NCBI RefSeq assembly: GCF_001831495.1
Contig: NZ_CP017689.1
Location: 2,480,001-2,544,000 of the forward strand
DNA length: 64,000 bases
Source of the DNA: Thalassotalea crassostreae
GTDB taxonomy: Bacteria > Pseudomonadota > Gammaproteobacteria > Enterobacterales > Alteromonadaceae
Direction of reading: 5' to 3'
The notes below the pieces were generated by a model, which did not search any database, was not told the origin of the DNA, and saw nothing but the letters and a program-made list of their open reading frames with translations. Of the stretch, positions 9,446-18,209 are shown in pieces. The number at the start of each line of letters is the position of its first letter. Position 1 is the stretch's first letter. The translations under genes were made by a program, and so were the position numbers.

Positions 9446-10444
9446 ATGGCAACAATTTACGAGGTTTCAAAACTTGCAGGTGTTTCACTCGCAACAGTAT
9501 CTCGAGTCATGAATAACAATGCGCGAGTGAGTGAAGACACCCGCAAGAAAGTTGAGAAAGCGATGAAAGATCTCGGTTATCGGCCAAATTCTATCGCCCA
9601 GTCTTTAGCCTCAAATCGCACCAACAGTATTGGTATCTTAGTATCAGAATTAAATGGCCCGTTCTTCGGTCAAATGATGGCAGCTATTGAACAAGCCTTC
9701 AGAAAAGTAAACAAACACGTTGTGATCACCACAGGTCACAGTGAAAAAGACAAAGAGAAAGATGGTATCGAATTTTTGATCAGTCGAAACTGTGATGCCA
9801 TCATTGCCCATGTTGAAGCGTTATCCGATGACTATTTAATTGAACTAAACAAAGGCAAAACACCAATTTATTTAATGAGCCGCCATGTGCAAGGTTTAGA
9901 AGAAAAGTGCGTAAGTCTAGATAACGAATTAGGCGGCTACTTAGCCACAAAAGCAGCATTAGATAAGGGGCATAAAGATATTGCTTATATTACCGGTCCA
10001 CAATTTAAAGCCGATGCATGCAACCGTTTGCTTGGTCATAAACGTGCTTTGGCCGAGTTCAATATTCCATTTGATCAACACCTACTTTACATTGGCGACT
10101 TTAAAGAAACCGGAGGCAGTGAAGGTCTAGAGCACTTTATCGATAACAAATTAAGCTTCTCTGCTGTCATTTGTGCCAATGATGAAATGGCCTCTGGTGC
10201 AATCAAATACGCAAGAGAGCATGGTTATCACCTGCCAAATGATTTATCTATTATCGGTTTTGACAACATTAGTTTTGCGAGTTATTTATACCCGACTCTT
10301 ACCACCATCGATAACCCTATCTATGAAATGGGTAAAGTTGCTGCACAATTGATATTAAAAGATGTTTATCAACAAAAAGCTGACGATTTACAGCGTGTAT
10401 TTAAGCCGAAATTGATTGAACGACAGTCACTAAAGCAACGCTAA
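9446..10444 (+). CDS. LacI-family transcriptional repressor of the beta-glucoside locus
   Basis: A 332-aa regulator. Residues 1-60 form the LacI helix-turn-helix and hinge (ATIYEVSKLAGVSLATVSRV, then GYRPNSIAQSLASNRT). The rest is a periplasmic-binding-protein-like sensor domain (SIGILVSELNGPFFGQMMAA, then IIGFDNISFASYLYPTLTTI). It should bind the paired TGTAAGCGCTTACA sites upstream of the GH1 gene and release them on sensing a beta-glucoside. The symbol is left empty because the effector is unknown. AGGA lies 6 nt before the ATG. Confidence 0.93.
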   Translation: MATIYEVSKLAGVSLATVSRVMNNNARVSEDTRKKVEKAMKDLGYRPNSIAQSLASNRTNSIGILVSELNGPFFGQMMAAIEQAFRKVNKHVVITTGHSEKDKEKDGIEFLISRNCDAIIAHVEALSDDYLIELNKGKTPIYLMSRHVQGLEEKCVSLDNELGGYLATKAALDKGHKDIAYITGPQFKADACNRLLGHKRALAEFNIPFDQHLLYIGDFKETGGSEGLEHFIDNKLSFSAVICANDEMASGAIKYAREHGYHLPNDLSIIGFDNISFASYLYPTLTTIDNPIYEMGKVAAQLILKDVYQQKADDLQRVFKPKLIERQSLKQR

Positions 10445-10526
10445 TATTAAAGTGTTTTATCGGCTTAAATAGCGGTAAGGTTTTCAGTGCAATTTCCCAT
10501 GAGGGTTTACTAACATTCACAAATAA

Positions 10527-10550
10527 AAACAGCGCCCTAAGGCGCTGTTT
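10527..10550. terminator. Bidirectional terminator between lacI-type gene and ybaB
   Basis: AAACAGCGCC and GGCGCTGTTT form a 10-bp stem with a CTAA loop, flanked by A and T runs. It separates two convergent genes and can serve both. Confidence 0.8.
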
Positions 10551-10571
10551 ATATATTATATACTTTAAAAA

Positions 10572-10898
10572 TTAAAATGGCATTTTCATCCCTGGAGGCA
10601 TTTGCATACCGCCAGTTAACGCACCCATTTTTTCTTTATTAGTTTCTTCAACGCGGCGTACTGCATCATTGAACGCTGCAGCAACTAAATCTTCTACCAT
10701 GTCTTTGTCGTCTTCCATTAAACTTTCGTCAATTTCAACACGACGTACATTGTGATTACCCGTCATTGTTACTTTAACCATGCCAGCACCAGCTTCGCCA
10801 GTAACTTCCATTTTAGCAATCTCTTCTTGAGCCTTTGCCATTTTCGCTTGCATTTGTTGGGCCTGCTTCATCAGGTTACCCATGCCGCCTTTCATCAT
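10572..10898 (-). CDS. ybaB: Nucleoid-associated protein YbaB/EbfC
   Basis: A small DNA-binding protein with the family core [20 protein letters not shown] and, near the end, a conserved [22 protein letters not shown] tail. The longer reading from 10913 (MEKLI...) is unlikely, because its first codons form the ribosome-binding site: GGAG lies 9 nt before the ATGATG at 10898. YbaB forms dimers that bind DNA. It follows dnaX by about 200 bp, keeping the dnaX-ybaB order, but recR has been displaced. Confidence 0.95.
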   Translation of the reverse strand: MMKGGMGNLMKQAQQMQAKMAKAQEEIAKMEVTGEAGAGMVKVTMTGNHNVRRVEIDESLMEDDKDMVEDLVAAAFNDAVRRVEETNKEKMGALTGGMQMPPGMKMPF

Positions 10899-11044
10899 AA
10901 TAAGTTTCTCCAAACATGTGTGCGCTTAATTTTCGCGCCAATAGGAATAAAGTTCAAGTGTTTAATTGCGTCTAATGAATATATGGGGGCAAAAGCGCAG
11001 TTTTCAAATATTATCTGCCAATGAAAATACAGGTGTCAAATACA

Positions 11045-11083
11045 GGTGTCAGAGCCCACTAAAAATTACTGGACGCTGACACC
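11045..11083. repeat. REP-like hairpin downstream of dnaX
   Basis: GGTGTCAG (11045-11052) pairs with CTGACACC (11076-11083). A further GGTGTCA lies just before it, so GGTGTCAAATACAGGTGTCA reads as a direct repeat. No T run follows on the minus strand, so it looks more like a small repeat element than a plain terminator. Confidence 0.5.
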
Positions 11084-11095
11084 AGTATTTTTTAT

Positions 11096-13684
11096 TTAAA
11101 GTGGTTCAATCGATTCTTCAATCACTTTTGCGCCGAATTCTTTTTGCAAGGCTTTTACAAAGTCATCATCTTTTATGACATCTTTTGCCCATACCAAGCG
11201 CTTTTGATTAATACATTGCTGAATTAATGCTGGTGTCGCACCGGCATCATTGACTAAATTGATAAATACTTCGGTCGGTTGTTCTTTTAAACGTGTGTAA
11301 CATTTGGTGATATGTTCTAACGCCTGCGGCGAGTTAATGTGAGCGTATTTCTGGTCTAAGTTAATCACCAATTGCTGTTCGTTACTTTCTTTATCCATCG
11401 ACGCATTTAATGTCAGTTGTCGAACTCGGCCGCCAAGTCCCATGGCATCAATTAGCTGAGCCCACTGATCTAATTGATTGGCATCACGGATCACACTCGG
11501 ATCAATAGTCTCTGGATTAAAAGTTTCATTAGCTAACTGTTTAAAATCAATTTCGTTCTCAATTTGCGCTGTTGGCACATTGCTTGGCGACGCAAGAGGA
11601 GTACCTGGGTTGGCTTGCTGCTCATTTTGTTGTTCACCGTCAACAGTATTCGACTCATTGACGTCAGGTTGTTGATGAACTTTTGATAGCGCAGCTGCAT
11701 CTGAGGCCGTTGCAATACCGATTTCATCGGCAGTTAAATCCCACGGTAAATCGCTCGCATCAAATTCGACCTTAGCCGAATTTTGATTTTCAACACCTTG
11801 GCTTTGTTCGTGACCTGCAATTGCGGTTGTTGACTGGCCGTTATTCGCGACATTACGATGTTTATTAAGTGGTGAGTCCGGATTTTCAGCACTGCTTGGT
11901 TTCTTAGCAGTGCTAGCTAGGGGCTTTTTTGCCTTATCCTCCACAGCCTTTTTTCGACTCCGGAGCATATTACGGGCAGCAAGCATTTTTTCTATTTGTG
12001 TTTGTTCTTGTTGAACAGGTTCTGCTTCTTGAACAGGCTGTTCTTGACTAGACGGCTCTTGCTCTTGCATTGGCTCTTGCACTGGCGTTTGCATTTGCTC
12101 TAGTGCAATCTCTGGCTGTGGTGCAACGTCCTGAACTAGCTCATCAGCTTGTTGTTCAGTATTTGCATCAGCAAACATATCACCTAAAGAAGGCTCTTCT
12201 GGTGTTTGCTCTTGCTGTGGCTGTTCTTGCGGCGCTGGTACTTGAGCAGGTTCAACTTGTTGCTTTTGTTCAGCGGCCAAGGTTTCCAATTCAACTTGCT
12301 GTTGCTCTAATTCACTTTTCGTATCAACATCGTCAGCGGTCACAGCGTTGCGATCAATGGTTAATACATCTGGCTGTTGAGTTAACGGAGCTTGTGCTGG
12401 TGGCTCTTGCTCAGAAGTTGATTGTACTTCAACGGTGGCCTCTGTTTTTGTATCAGCTTTAGTTTCAACTTTTGTTTCAGTTTTCGTTTCAGCTACTGGC
12501 GCTGGCGATTTTTCAACAGCTTTAACCGTTAAATCAATATCATCAAAATCAGTGCTGGTTGACGCTACGACTTGCTTTTCCTGACCGGCATCGGTAATTG
12601 CCGCAGGTTTAAACGCTAACATGCGCAATAGCACCATATCAAAGCCCGATTGCTCATCACTTGCATAAGACAAATCTTTACGGCCATTTAACACGATTTG
12701 ATAATACAGTTGCACATCTTCTGGAGACATCGAATTAGCAAACTTGCTGAGTAATGTTTCACGCTGTGCATCGACATCAACCGAGCTTGGCACCAGTTGC
12801 CATAACGCCACTTGATGCAACAATTGCAGTAATTCCGCCAACAAACGATGATAGTTAGGCGCGAAGCTAGCAATACTTTTACTGAGCTCTAATAGCCCTT
12901 TATTGTCTTGCTTTATCAATGAGATCAGGATTTTATAAATCCAATTTTGATCAACGCCGCCAAGCATTTGTTGAACATTAGCCGATTCAATATGGCCTTT
13001 GCCTTGAGCGATCGCTTGATCGGTTAAGCTGAGTGAGTCACGCATACTGCCGCGTGCGGCTTTCGCTATTAAGGTTAATGCTCCAGCATCATGACTGACG
13101 CTTTCAGCGCTTAATATCTCGGTAAGTTTTTGTTCAATTTGTGCAGCAGTCAATGCTTTTAAATGAAATTGTAAACAACGTGACAATACCGTTACTGGCA
13201 ATTTTTGTGGATCGGTAGTCGCCAAAATAAATTTAACATGTTCCGGTGGCTCTTCTAGCGTTTTAAGTAGTGCGTTAAAACTACTTTTCGACAACATGTG
13301 TACCTCATCAATGAGATACACTTTATAGCGTCCTGCGGTTGGCGCGTATTGCACGTTATCTAATATTTCTCGGGTATCATCGACCTTAGTGCGAGAAGCA
13401 GCGTCAATCTCGATAAGATCAACAAAACGCCCATCATCAACATCTAAACAAACACCACATTTACCACAAGGGTTGGCACTTATGCCCTCTTGGCAATTTA
13501 AACTTTTAGCAAATATGCGAGCGATGGTAGTTTTACCAACACCACGTGTACCGGTAAACAAATAAGCATGATGCAAACGCTCTTGCATTAGCGCGTTAAC
13601 TAAAACAGTAACCACATGTTCTTGCCCCATTAGCTGGGTAAAATCTTTTGGTCGCCACTTTCGTGCAAGGACTTGATAGCTCAT
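11096..13684 (-). CDS. dnaX: DNA polymerase III subunits tau and gamma
   Basis: An 862-aa clamp-loader ATPase. Domain I shows Walker A (FTGTRGVGKTTIARIFA), the zinc-binding CGKCGVC, Walker B (VYLIDEVHMLS) and sensor motifs; domain III follows to about residue 370. Residues of roughly 375-640 are a long Gln/Glu/Pro-rich linker, which makes the protein longer than E. coli DnaX (643). The C-terminus (residues about 700-862) is the tau domain that binds polymerase and helicase. A slippery sequence at codons 585-587, with a Shine-Dalgarno-like GGAGG and a hairpin, should yield a gamma form of about 590 residues. Confidence 0.97.
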   Translation of the reverse strand: MSYQVLARKWRPKDFTQLMGQEHVVTVLVNALMQERLHHAYLFTGTRGVGKTTIARIFAKSLNCQEGISANPCGKCGVCLDVDDGRFVDLIEIDAASRTKVDDTREILDNVQYAPTAGRYKVYLIDEVHMLSKSSFNALLKTLEEPPEHVKFILATTDPQKLPVTVLSRCLQFHLKALTAAQIEQKLTEILSAESVSHDAGALTLIAKAARGSMRDSLSLTDQAIAQGKGHIESANVQQMLGGVDQNWIYKILISLIKQDNKGLLELSKSIASFAPNYHRLLAELLQLLHQVALWQLVPSSVDVDAQRETLLSKFANSMSPEDVQLYYQIVLNGRKDLSYASDEQSGFDMVLLRMLAFKPAAITDAGQEKQVVASTSTDFDDIDLTVKAVEKSPAPVAETKTETKVETKADTKTEATVEVQSTSEQEPPAQAPLTQQPDVLTIDRNAVTADDVDTKSELEQQQVELETLAAEQKQQVEPAQVPAPQEQPQQEQTPEEPSLGDMFADANTEQQADELVQDVAPQPEIALEQMQTPVQEPMQEQEPSSQEQPVQEAEPVQQEQTQIEKMLAARNMLRSRKKAVEDKAKKPLASTAKKPSSAENPDSPLNKHRNVANNGQSTTAIAGHEQSQGVENQNSAKVEFDASDLPWDLTADEIGIATASDAAALSKVHQQPDVNESNTVDGEQQNEQQANPGTPLASPSNVPTAQIENEIDFKQLANETFNPETIDPSVIRDANQLDQWAQLIDAMGLGGRVRQLTLNASMDKESNEQQLVINLDQKYAHINSPQALEHITKCYTRLKEQPTEVFINLVNDAGATPALIQQCINQKRLVWAKDVIKDDDFVKALQKEFGAKVIEESIEPL
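11888..11956 (-). promoter_or_regulatory. Programmed -1 ribosomal frameshift signal in dnaX (gamma synthesis)
   Basis: On the minus strand, GGAGG (11938-11942) precedes the heptamer A AAA AAG (11924-11930) by 7 nt. After 9 nt comes a perfect 9-bp stem, AGCACTGCT with AGCAGTGCT, closing a 9-nt loop (11888-11914). A -1 slip gives Ala-Pro-Ser then TAG, ending at about 590 aa. A second in-frame A AAA AAG lies 24 nt upstream (11948-11954), and slipping there would stop at TAA after four codons. The same three parts drive gamma production in E. coli dnaX. Confidence 0.88.
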
Positions 13685-13778
13685 AGTTTCTATTTACCTG
13701 AATATTATATTGTCGAAAACTTTATTATTGTTGTTTTATCTATCGCGTAAAGTTTGCAGTAGTTATTTGAAAACTTGA

Positions 13779-14324
13779 CTACTCGCCGTCGTATTCCACC
13801 ATTGAATAGACGTTAACATCAAGCTGTTGCAATCGTTCGTGACCTTTTAAGCCTGGCAAGCCAATGACAAACGCCGCCTCAGTCACCGTTGCACCAACAC
13901 TTCGAATGAGCTTTGTTGTCGCTTCAATGGTGCCGCCGGTTGCTAATAAATCATCAACCATTAACACCACATCATCGCTAGATAAAGCGTCTTTATGGAT
14001 CTCTAATGTATCTTGGCCATACTCAAGATCGTAACTTTGACCGATAGTCTCTCTTGGCAACTTGCCAGGTTTGCGAACGGGCACAAAACCTACACCTAAG
14101 GCTAAAGCCAATGGTGCACCAAACAAAAATCCACGAGCTTCAGTGCCAACAACTTTGGTGATGCCATGATTTTGATATTGTTTTTTAAGGGTGTCGATAC
14201 ATAAACCGAAGGCTTTTGGATCATCTAAAATGCCGGTGATATCGCGAAACATGATGCCAGCAATTGGGTAATCAGGTACATCGACAATGGCGCTTTTTAG
14301 AAAAGAGATATCTTGTTCTGTCAT
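13779..14324 (-). CDS. apt: Adenine phosphoribosyltransferase
   Basis: A 181-aa purine salvage enzyme that makes AMP from adenine and PRPP. The PRPP-binding motif [14 protein letters not shown] is intact. [16 protein letters not shown] at the N-terminus and [19 protein letters not shown] are the other family blocks. Length matches E. coli Apt (183). It lies 94 bp upstream of dnaX on the same strand, the normal gammaproteobacterial arrangement, and may share transcripts with it. Confidence 0.97.
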   Translation of the reverse strand: MTEQDISFLKSAIVDVPDYPIAGIMFRDITGILDDPKAFGLCIDTLKKQYQNHGITKVVGTEARGFLFGAPLALALGVGFVPVRKPGKLPRETIGQSYDLEYGQDTLEIHKDALSSDDVVLMVDDLLATGGTIEATTKLIRSVGATVTEAAFVIGLPGLKGHERLQQLDVNVYSMVEYDGE

Positions 14325-14529
14325 TAGCTAGGACTTTAAATTAATTATTTAAATAAGTTAACTAATAGAATAATAGATCTTGGCTCAATTTTATAGTCAC
14401 ATTTGTAACTTATCAGAATATTATCGGACATCGACAGGGCCAATATCGAAAAGGAAGAAAATTAGATCAATATTTGCTCACGTCTGAACAAATATTGATG
14501 ATTACAACTCGGTAATTTTTTATCTAATT

Positions 14530-14913
14530 TTAAGCAGTCGCTAACTGCTCTGCCAATACAGCTGAAACGTTAACAAGCAAGTCAGTTTCACTGATTGGTT
14601 TTGATAATACTTTATCCACTAATTTCAATTCTGGATGTTGCATCACAACAGCCAAGTCTTGAGTCGATAAAAATATCAATTTCGGGCTATTTGTTGTTGA
14701 TAACGACTGCATATTTTTTACAAATTGCAGGCCATTCATCAACGGCATTAAATGATCGACAATACACAAATCAAAGTCTTGTTTTTGTGCTTTGTTAAAA
14801 CCATCTAAACCATTTATTGCAGTGGTGACTGTGTAACCATTCTTGGTTAGCGTTTGTTCTAAATAAGCCATCACAGCGGCATTATCTTCAACAATTAAAA
14901 TACGCTTAGTCAT
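14530..14913 (-). CDS. Single-domain response regulator (CheY-like receiver)
   Basis: A 127-aa stand-alone receiver domain. The acidic pocket (IVED, residues 7-10), phospho-acceptor Asp53 (CIVDHLMPLMNG), Ser/Thr switch (FLSTQ, about 83) and Lys105 (KVLSKP) are all present, so it should be phosphorylatable. There is no output domain, and no histidine kinase gene lies nearby, so it probably relays or buffers phosphate for a distant system. AGGA lies 7 nt before the ATG. Confidence 0.88.
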   Translation of the reverse strand: MTKRILIVEDNAAVMAYLEQTLTKNGYTVTTAINGLDGFNKAQKQDFDLCIVDHLMPLMNGLQFVKNMQSLSTTNSPKLIFLSTQDLAVVMQHPELKLVDKVLSKPISETDLLVNVSAVLAEQLATA

Positions 14914-15035
14914 AGGAATTCCTTTATTTCACTATTTGCCAAAATCTTTATTTAACAAGTATTTAAGTTAACTTATTAAACACTATAAGTGATAACTAAA
15001 AATTTTAGCTCTTTATTAGAGCAATACGATATCAC

Positions 15036-15155
15036 TTAACTAGCGAACGTATACCAACCCATAAGCATTGGTAGTAACGGCATTGCTAACATAGTTGTAA
15101 TTGCAATTGCTAAATGACGTTTAGAAGTAGATTCTTTAAAGTTATCGTGTGACAT
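15036..15155 (-). CDS. 39-residue single-span membrane protein
   Basis: A short open frame encoding MSHDNFKESTSKRHLAIAIT, then a hydrophobic run (TMLAMPLLPMLMGWYTF) and AS. It has a polar, basic N-terminus and one membrane helix, so it is probably an inner-membrane small protein with its N-terminus in the cytoplasm. A GAGAG purine tract precedes the ATG at about 10 nt. A perfect FNR box lies about 55 bp upstream of the start, pointing to expression under low oxygen. I do not recognise the family. Confidence 0.65.
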   Translation of the reverse strand: MSHDNFKESTSKRHLAIAITTMLAMPLLPMLMGWYTFAS

Positions 15156-15209
15156 TATAATACTCTCGAATAGAAAATTTGCGCGGATAATACACGAATG
15201 CGAAATAGT

Positions 15210-15223
15210 TTGATATAGATCAA
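15210..15223 (-). promoter_or_regulatory. Perfect FNR-type binding site
   Basis: TTGATATAGATCAA matches the FNR consensus TTGAT-N4-ATCAA at all ten specified positions. It lies upstream of the 39-aa membrane protein gene, and a TATTAT -10-like element follows at 15187-15192 on the minus strand. The spacing is a few bases shorter than in a classical class II FNR promoter. Confidence 0.75.
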
Positions 15224-15539
15224 TTTATTTATTTTTAAATATTATTTAAACGCACCAAATTAGTGCTCAAAATGAACATTTTTGAAATGAAAATTTAACA
15301 CATTTTTAACAATAAAATTATCACCATCCACTCTAATAAAAGTAGTAACGCTTAGTGCGTGGCATTTGCCGTTGGTTTGTAGTGCCTAATAGCTCAATTT
15401 GGCTCGTTAAATTTGGGCAGTGCTATTTGGGTAGTGATATTTGGGTAATTAATTAAAAACGGATATGTTTTCGTTGTCGGTCGTTAGCAAAGTGCAATTT
15501 TCAGTGTTCATTACTTTGCTAATTAATATTGCTGGCAAT

Positions 15540-15566
15540 AAAAAAGCAGCTCAACGCTGCTTTTTT
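15540..15566 (-). terminator. Terminator of the Cys/Gly/Lys-repeat peptide gene
   Basis: AAAAAGCAGC and GCTGCTTTTTT pair round a 5-nt loop, with A and T runs on both sides. It lies about 45 bp beyond the stop codon of the repeat peptide gene. Confidence 0.85.
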
Positions 15567-15609
15567 ATCTAGTGTGTGTTGTGAATTTTAGTAAAACTAG
15601 GTTACGTTA

Positions 15610-16002
15610 CTATTTACCTTCACCACATTTGCCTTCGCCACACTTACTTTTTTTCTTACCTTCACCACATTTGCCTTCGCCGCATTTGCTTTTTTTCTTG
15701 CCTTCACCACATTTGCCTTCGCCACATTTGCTTTTCTTGCCTTCGCCGCACTTGCCTTCACCGCATTTGCTTTTCTTGCCTTCACCGCACTTGCCTTCAC
15801 CACACTTGTGCTTCTCTTTACCTTCACCACATTTTCCTTCGCCACATTTTGACTTTTCTTTTTCTGCATCAAATTCTGAAGAAGTAACAACAGTTTGTGA
15901 TTCAAATGGGTTAGTCTCAGCTTTCGCTGGCATTGATGCCATTAGTCCTAAAACAAGAGCGCCTAGGGCTAACGTTGTTAAATAGTGTTTTAATTGTTTC
16001 AT
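15610..16002 (-). CDS. Secreted EGKCG-repeat peptide, bufferin/HvfA-like RiPP precursor
   Basis: A 130-aa exported protein. The signal peptide ends near AKA28 (MKQLKHYLTTLALGALVLGL...MPAKA). After a short linker come six copies of KCGEGKCGEGK, separated by (K)KS or EKH, giving 12 cysteines and six EGKCG motifs. EGKCG is the core motif of HvfA/bufferin precursors, whose cysteines are oxidised by DUF692 multi-iron enzymes to copper-binding groups. No DUF692 or DUF2063 gene lies beside it. The start is at 16002, not upstream, because AGGAAG lies 6-7 nt before that ATG. Unmodified metal-thiolate binding is the alternative role. Confidence 0.75.
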   Translation of the reverse strand: MKQLKHYLTTLALGALVLGLMASMPAKAETNPFESQTVVTSSEFDAEKEKSKCGEGKCGEGKEKHKCGEGKCGEGKKSKCGEGKCGEGKKSKCGEGKCGEGKKKSKCGEGKCGEGKKKSKCGEGKCGEGK

Positions 16003-17416
16003 AATTTTCTTCCTGCTTGTTGTAATATTTACTGAAATAATTTCATTAATAATTGCGCAAATAATTATGTGACTGGTTGTACTAATTATTACGACGTTAA
16101 TACCATTAAACACCCAAGTCCATGGTTATTAAGTAAGACCAAGGATACCTATAAAATATTTCACTTAATTTACAATTTAGCAAGTTTTCAATGAAAACAA
16201 ATAGTTCTAATAGTAAATATAGTACAAAACCCGCCCCAATTTTGATCATAAACCAGCTCATTTTTATGAGTAAATTTCTTTAACAACTGATAAAAATACG
16301 TAAGAAAATAATAAAAATGGTAATGTTATTAAGCATACAGTCATCCTTAACTGAAACAGAAAATGCCTAGCTTTCGACTCAAAAGCCCCCTGGCACGTTT
16401 AATAACATTACCGGTTTCTCAATAAAGGGAGATTGTGAGCAAGGGAATAATCTCATAAAATCCATTTAAGTGAGACCGCACTCAATTTAACAGGCTTAAA
16501 ATTGAAGTACATTTAAAGTGTGTTAGATCAGAAAAAATTGTCAATGTGATTTATTAAAAGATTTTGAATAGTACATTCAAACAATTGAAATGATTAGCAA
16601 AAATAGTTACAAAATTATGCTCCGCATTGCATTGAACTTTCATGTTAGATCCGTCCCCTTTTTATCCGCGCTATAAGTACCACTCTTAACAGCCATATTA
16701 GCCACGTTAATTAAAGCGAATAGTCGTGCCGACTTTATCAACAAGTAGGCCAATTATACTAAGTTCTGTATCCCCCTAGAGTTTCCACTTAGCTTCGAAT
16801 CCCCGGATTTTCCTTGCATGCAGCAAGGAAATCATAAGAGATGAAATGCATCACGTCATTTTATTCACTTATTAAAAACGCTAACTCTTTGAATTATCAA
16901 AGCTTAAAAAATTAATCAGTTTTTTATTTGCAGGTATCGAAATTAAGGTCTAAATTTTAACTTATCGCAAGGTTAAAATTGACTACTAATTCAGTTCAAT
17001 ATGGATTCAATTAGCTAGCAATTTAAACAGCGGCAGTTACTGTAAAATGTTCTTAATTAAAATGCTCTTAATTCTTAATATGGGTAGTTTATTTATTAAT
17101 ATCGATGGTTTGATATAGATTATTTTGCATTAACACGTACATGTAGGAACATGTAGCGTAATCAAGGAATAAGGACAGAAGTAAAAGCATTACCTTTAAC
17201 TTTGCAGCAATGCTCATCTCCACATGCACGCCCTGTGTATAGAAATTTTATAATCAACTACTTTGCGTAAAACCATATCTGCTGCTCGCTGTTTGGTTTA
17301 CTATTTACCTAGGTTTTATTTAGGTTTTACTTTAGTTTTTACTTTAGTTTTATTTAAGTTTTTACTTTAGTTTTATTTAAGGTTTTAAATAACATTTTCT
17401 ATTTGCAGGAGGCAAT
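16003..17416. other. 1.4-kb AT-rich stretch without a convincing gene
   Basis: I see only short frames without ribosome-binding sites. Noteworthy pieces are a weak FNR-like site (TTGATATAGATTAT, 17110-17123) and the hairpin ACATGT-AGGA-ACATGT near 17140-17155. There is also a run of T-rich direct repeats of the type ACTTTAGTTTTATTTAAG between 17300 and 17390. The region may hold the promoter for the GGA-rich RNA downstream. Confidence 0.5.
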
Positions 17417-17653
17417 ATGAACAAACATGGACGTTTCTATTCTTTTAACTCGAGAACAACTTCCTTTTTACCGACTCGTGTTCGCAAATCTTTAGTGTGT
17501 GAACTGCAGCTGCGCAGAAAGCGTATCTCTCTATTTACCCAAATAAAATCTCAGTCTGTCTCTGAAACTCTTGTAGCTAATCAATCAGCAATTCGAAGGG
17601 ATCTTCATGTGAATAGTCAAAATCTGGGGAAAATATCTATTCGCAAATATTAA
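17417..17653 (+). CDS. Doubtful 78-aa basic protein upstream of the GGA-rich RNA
   Basis: The frame encodes MNKHGRFYSFNSRTTSFLPT and continues with many Arg/Lys/Ser residues. It starts 6 nt after AGGAGG, which looks like an excellent ribosome-binding site. The same bases, however, form a small hairpin TTGC-AGGAG-GCAA of the kind repeated in the RNA downstream, so the apparent ribosome site may be a CsrA-type site, possibly one that controls this frame. I do not recognise a family, and the composition is not that of a clear folded protein. Confidence 0.3.
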   Translation: MNKHGRFYSFNSRTTSFLPTRVRKSLVCELQLRRKRISLFTQIKSQSVSETLVANQSAIRRDLHVNSQNLGKISIRKY

Positions 17654-17670
17654 TGATGACCATATTTCTA

Positions 17671-18046
17671 CTCCGGAGACTAATTTTACAAATTAACCAC
17701 TGCGGAGTGAATTAAAACGTTAATGGAGTAACGTTTAACTAGGAGAAAGCTCAATGGATTGAGTTATATGCAGGGAGCATAAAGGACGCCAGGATACTGG
17801 CAGTCATAGCATTCAAATAGCGCTACTTCTGTAACAGCTAAGCTAAAGTAAACAAGGCAGACGCTAAAGCATAGAAAGAAGCGACAAAATGCCATGACAA
17901 AGGGTTGATCAAAAGGATCCGATCATTCCTTGCTATGGATAGCAAAACAGAAACCACAGGTTTACTAGGTTTCGGAGAAATTGAGGTGTTGTAGATAGTA
18001 ATTAATACCCTATGGATGGGGTAATACTATTGCTAATCGACCTCAA
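17671..18046 (+). ncRNA. GGA-hairpin-rich RNA, CsrB/RsmZ-like candidate or long leader of the downstream gene
   Basis: Twelve GGA motifs occur on the plus strand within about 350 nt, and most sit in hairpin loops. Clear examples are AAACGTTA-ATGGAG-TAACGTTT (17715-17736), CTCAA-TGGA-TTGAG (17750-17763), GCCAG-GATA-CTGGC (17788-17801), TGATC-AAAAGGATCC-GATCA (17906-17925), TTGCTA-TGGA-TAGCAA (17930-17945) and TACCC-TATGGATG-GGGTA (18006-18023). A long-range stem, TTGAGGT with ACCTCAA, closes the 3' part. GGA in loops is the binding site of CsrA/RsmA, and RNAs built this way sequester it. No intrinsic terminator is evident at the end, so it may continue into the gene at 18210. Confidence 0.55.
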
Positions 18047-18209
18047 GCATTCTCTACATAGGTTCAAAAAAAACTATAAATATTAAACCGCTGTTGAATA
18101 GGGACAACGCCAATATAACTAGGGTTAAAGAGTTTAGCCATAAATTAGCAGTTACTCACCGCTATAACTTACAACTTACAACTTACAATGCAAATGAAAA
18201 GGAATTCAC

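Noticed and set aside
12070..12462. 130-aa hydrophobic frame on the plus strand inside dnaX
   Set aside because: It is the complement of the Gln/Glu-rich DnaX linker, which produces Leu/Val/Ala-rich shadows.
15572..15985. Pro/Ser/His-rich protein on the plus strand
   Set aside because: It is the antisense shadow of the Cys/Gly/Lys repeats and lacks a ribosome-binding site.
16190..16282. 30-aa frame MKTNSSNSKYS...
   Set aside because: It has no ribosome-binding site, and a short AT-rich frame such as this is expected by chance.
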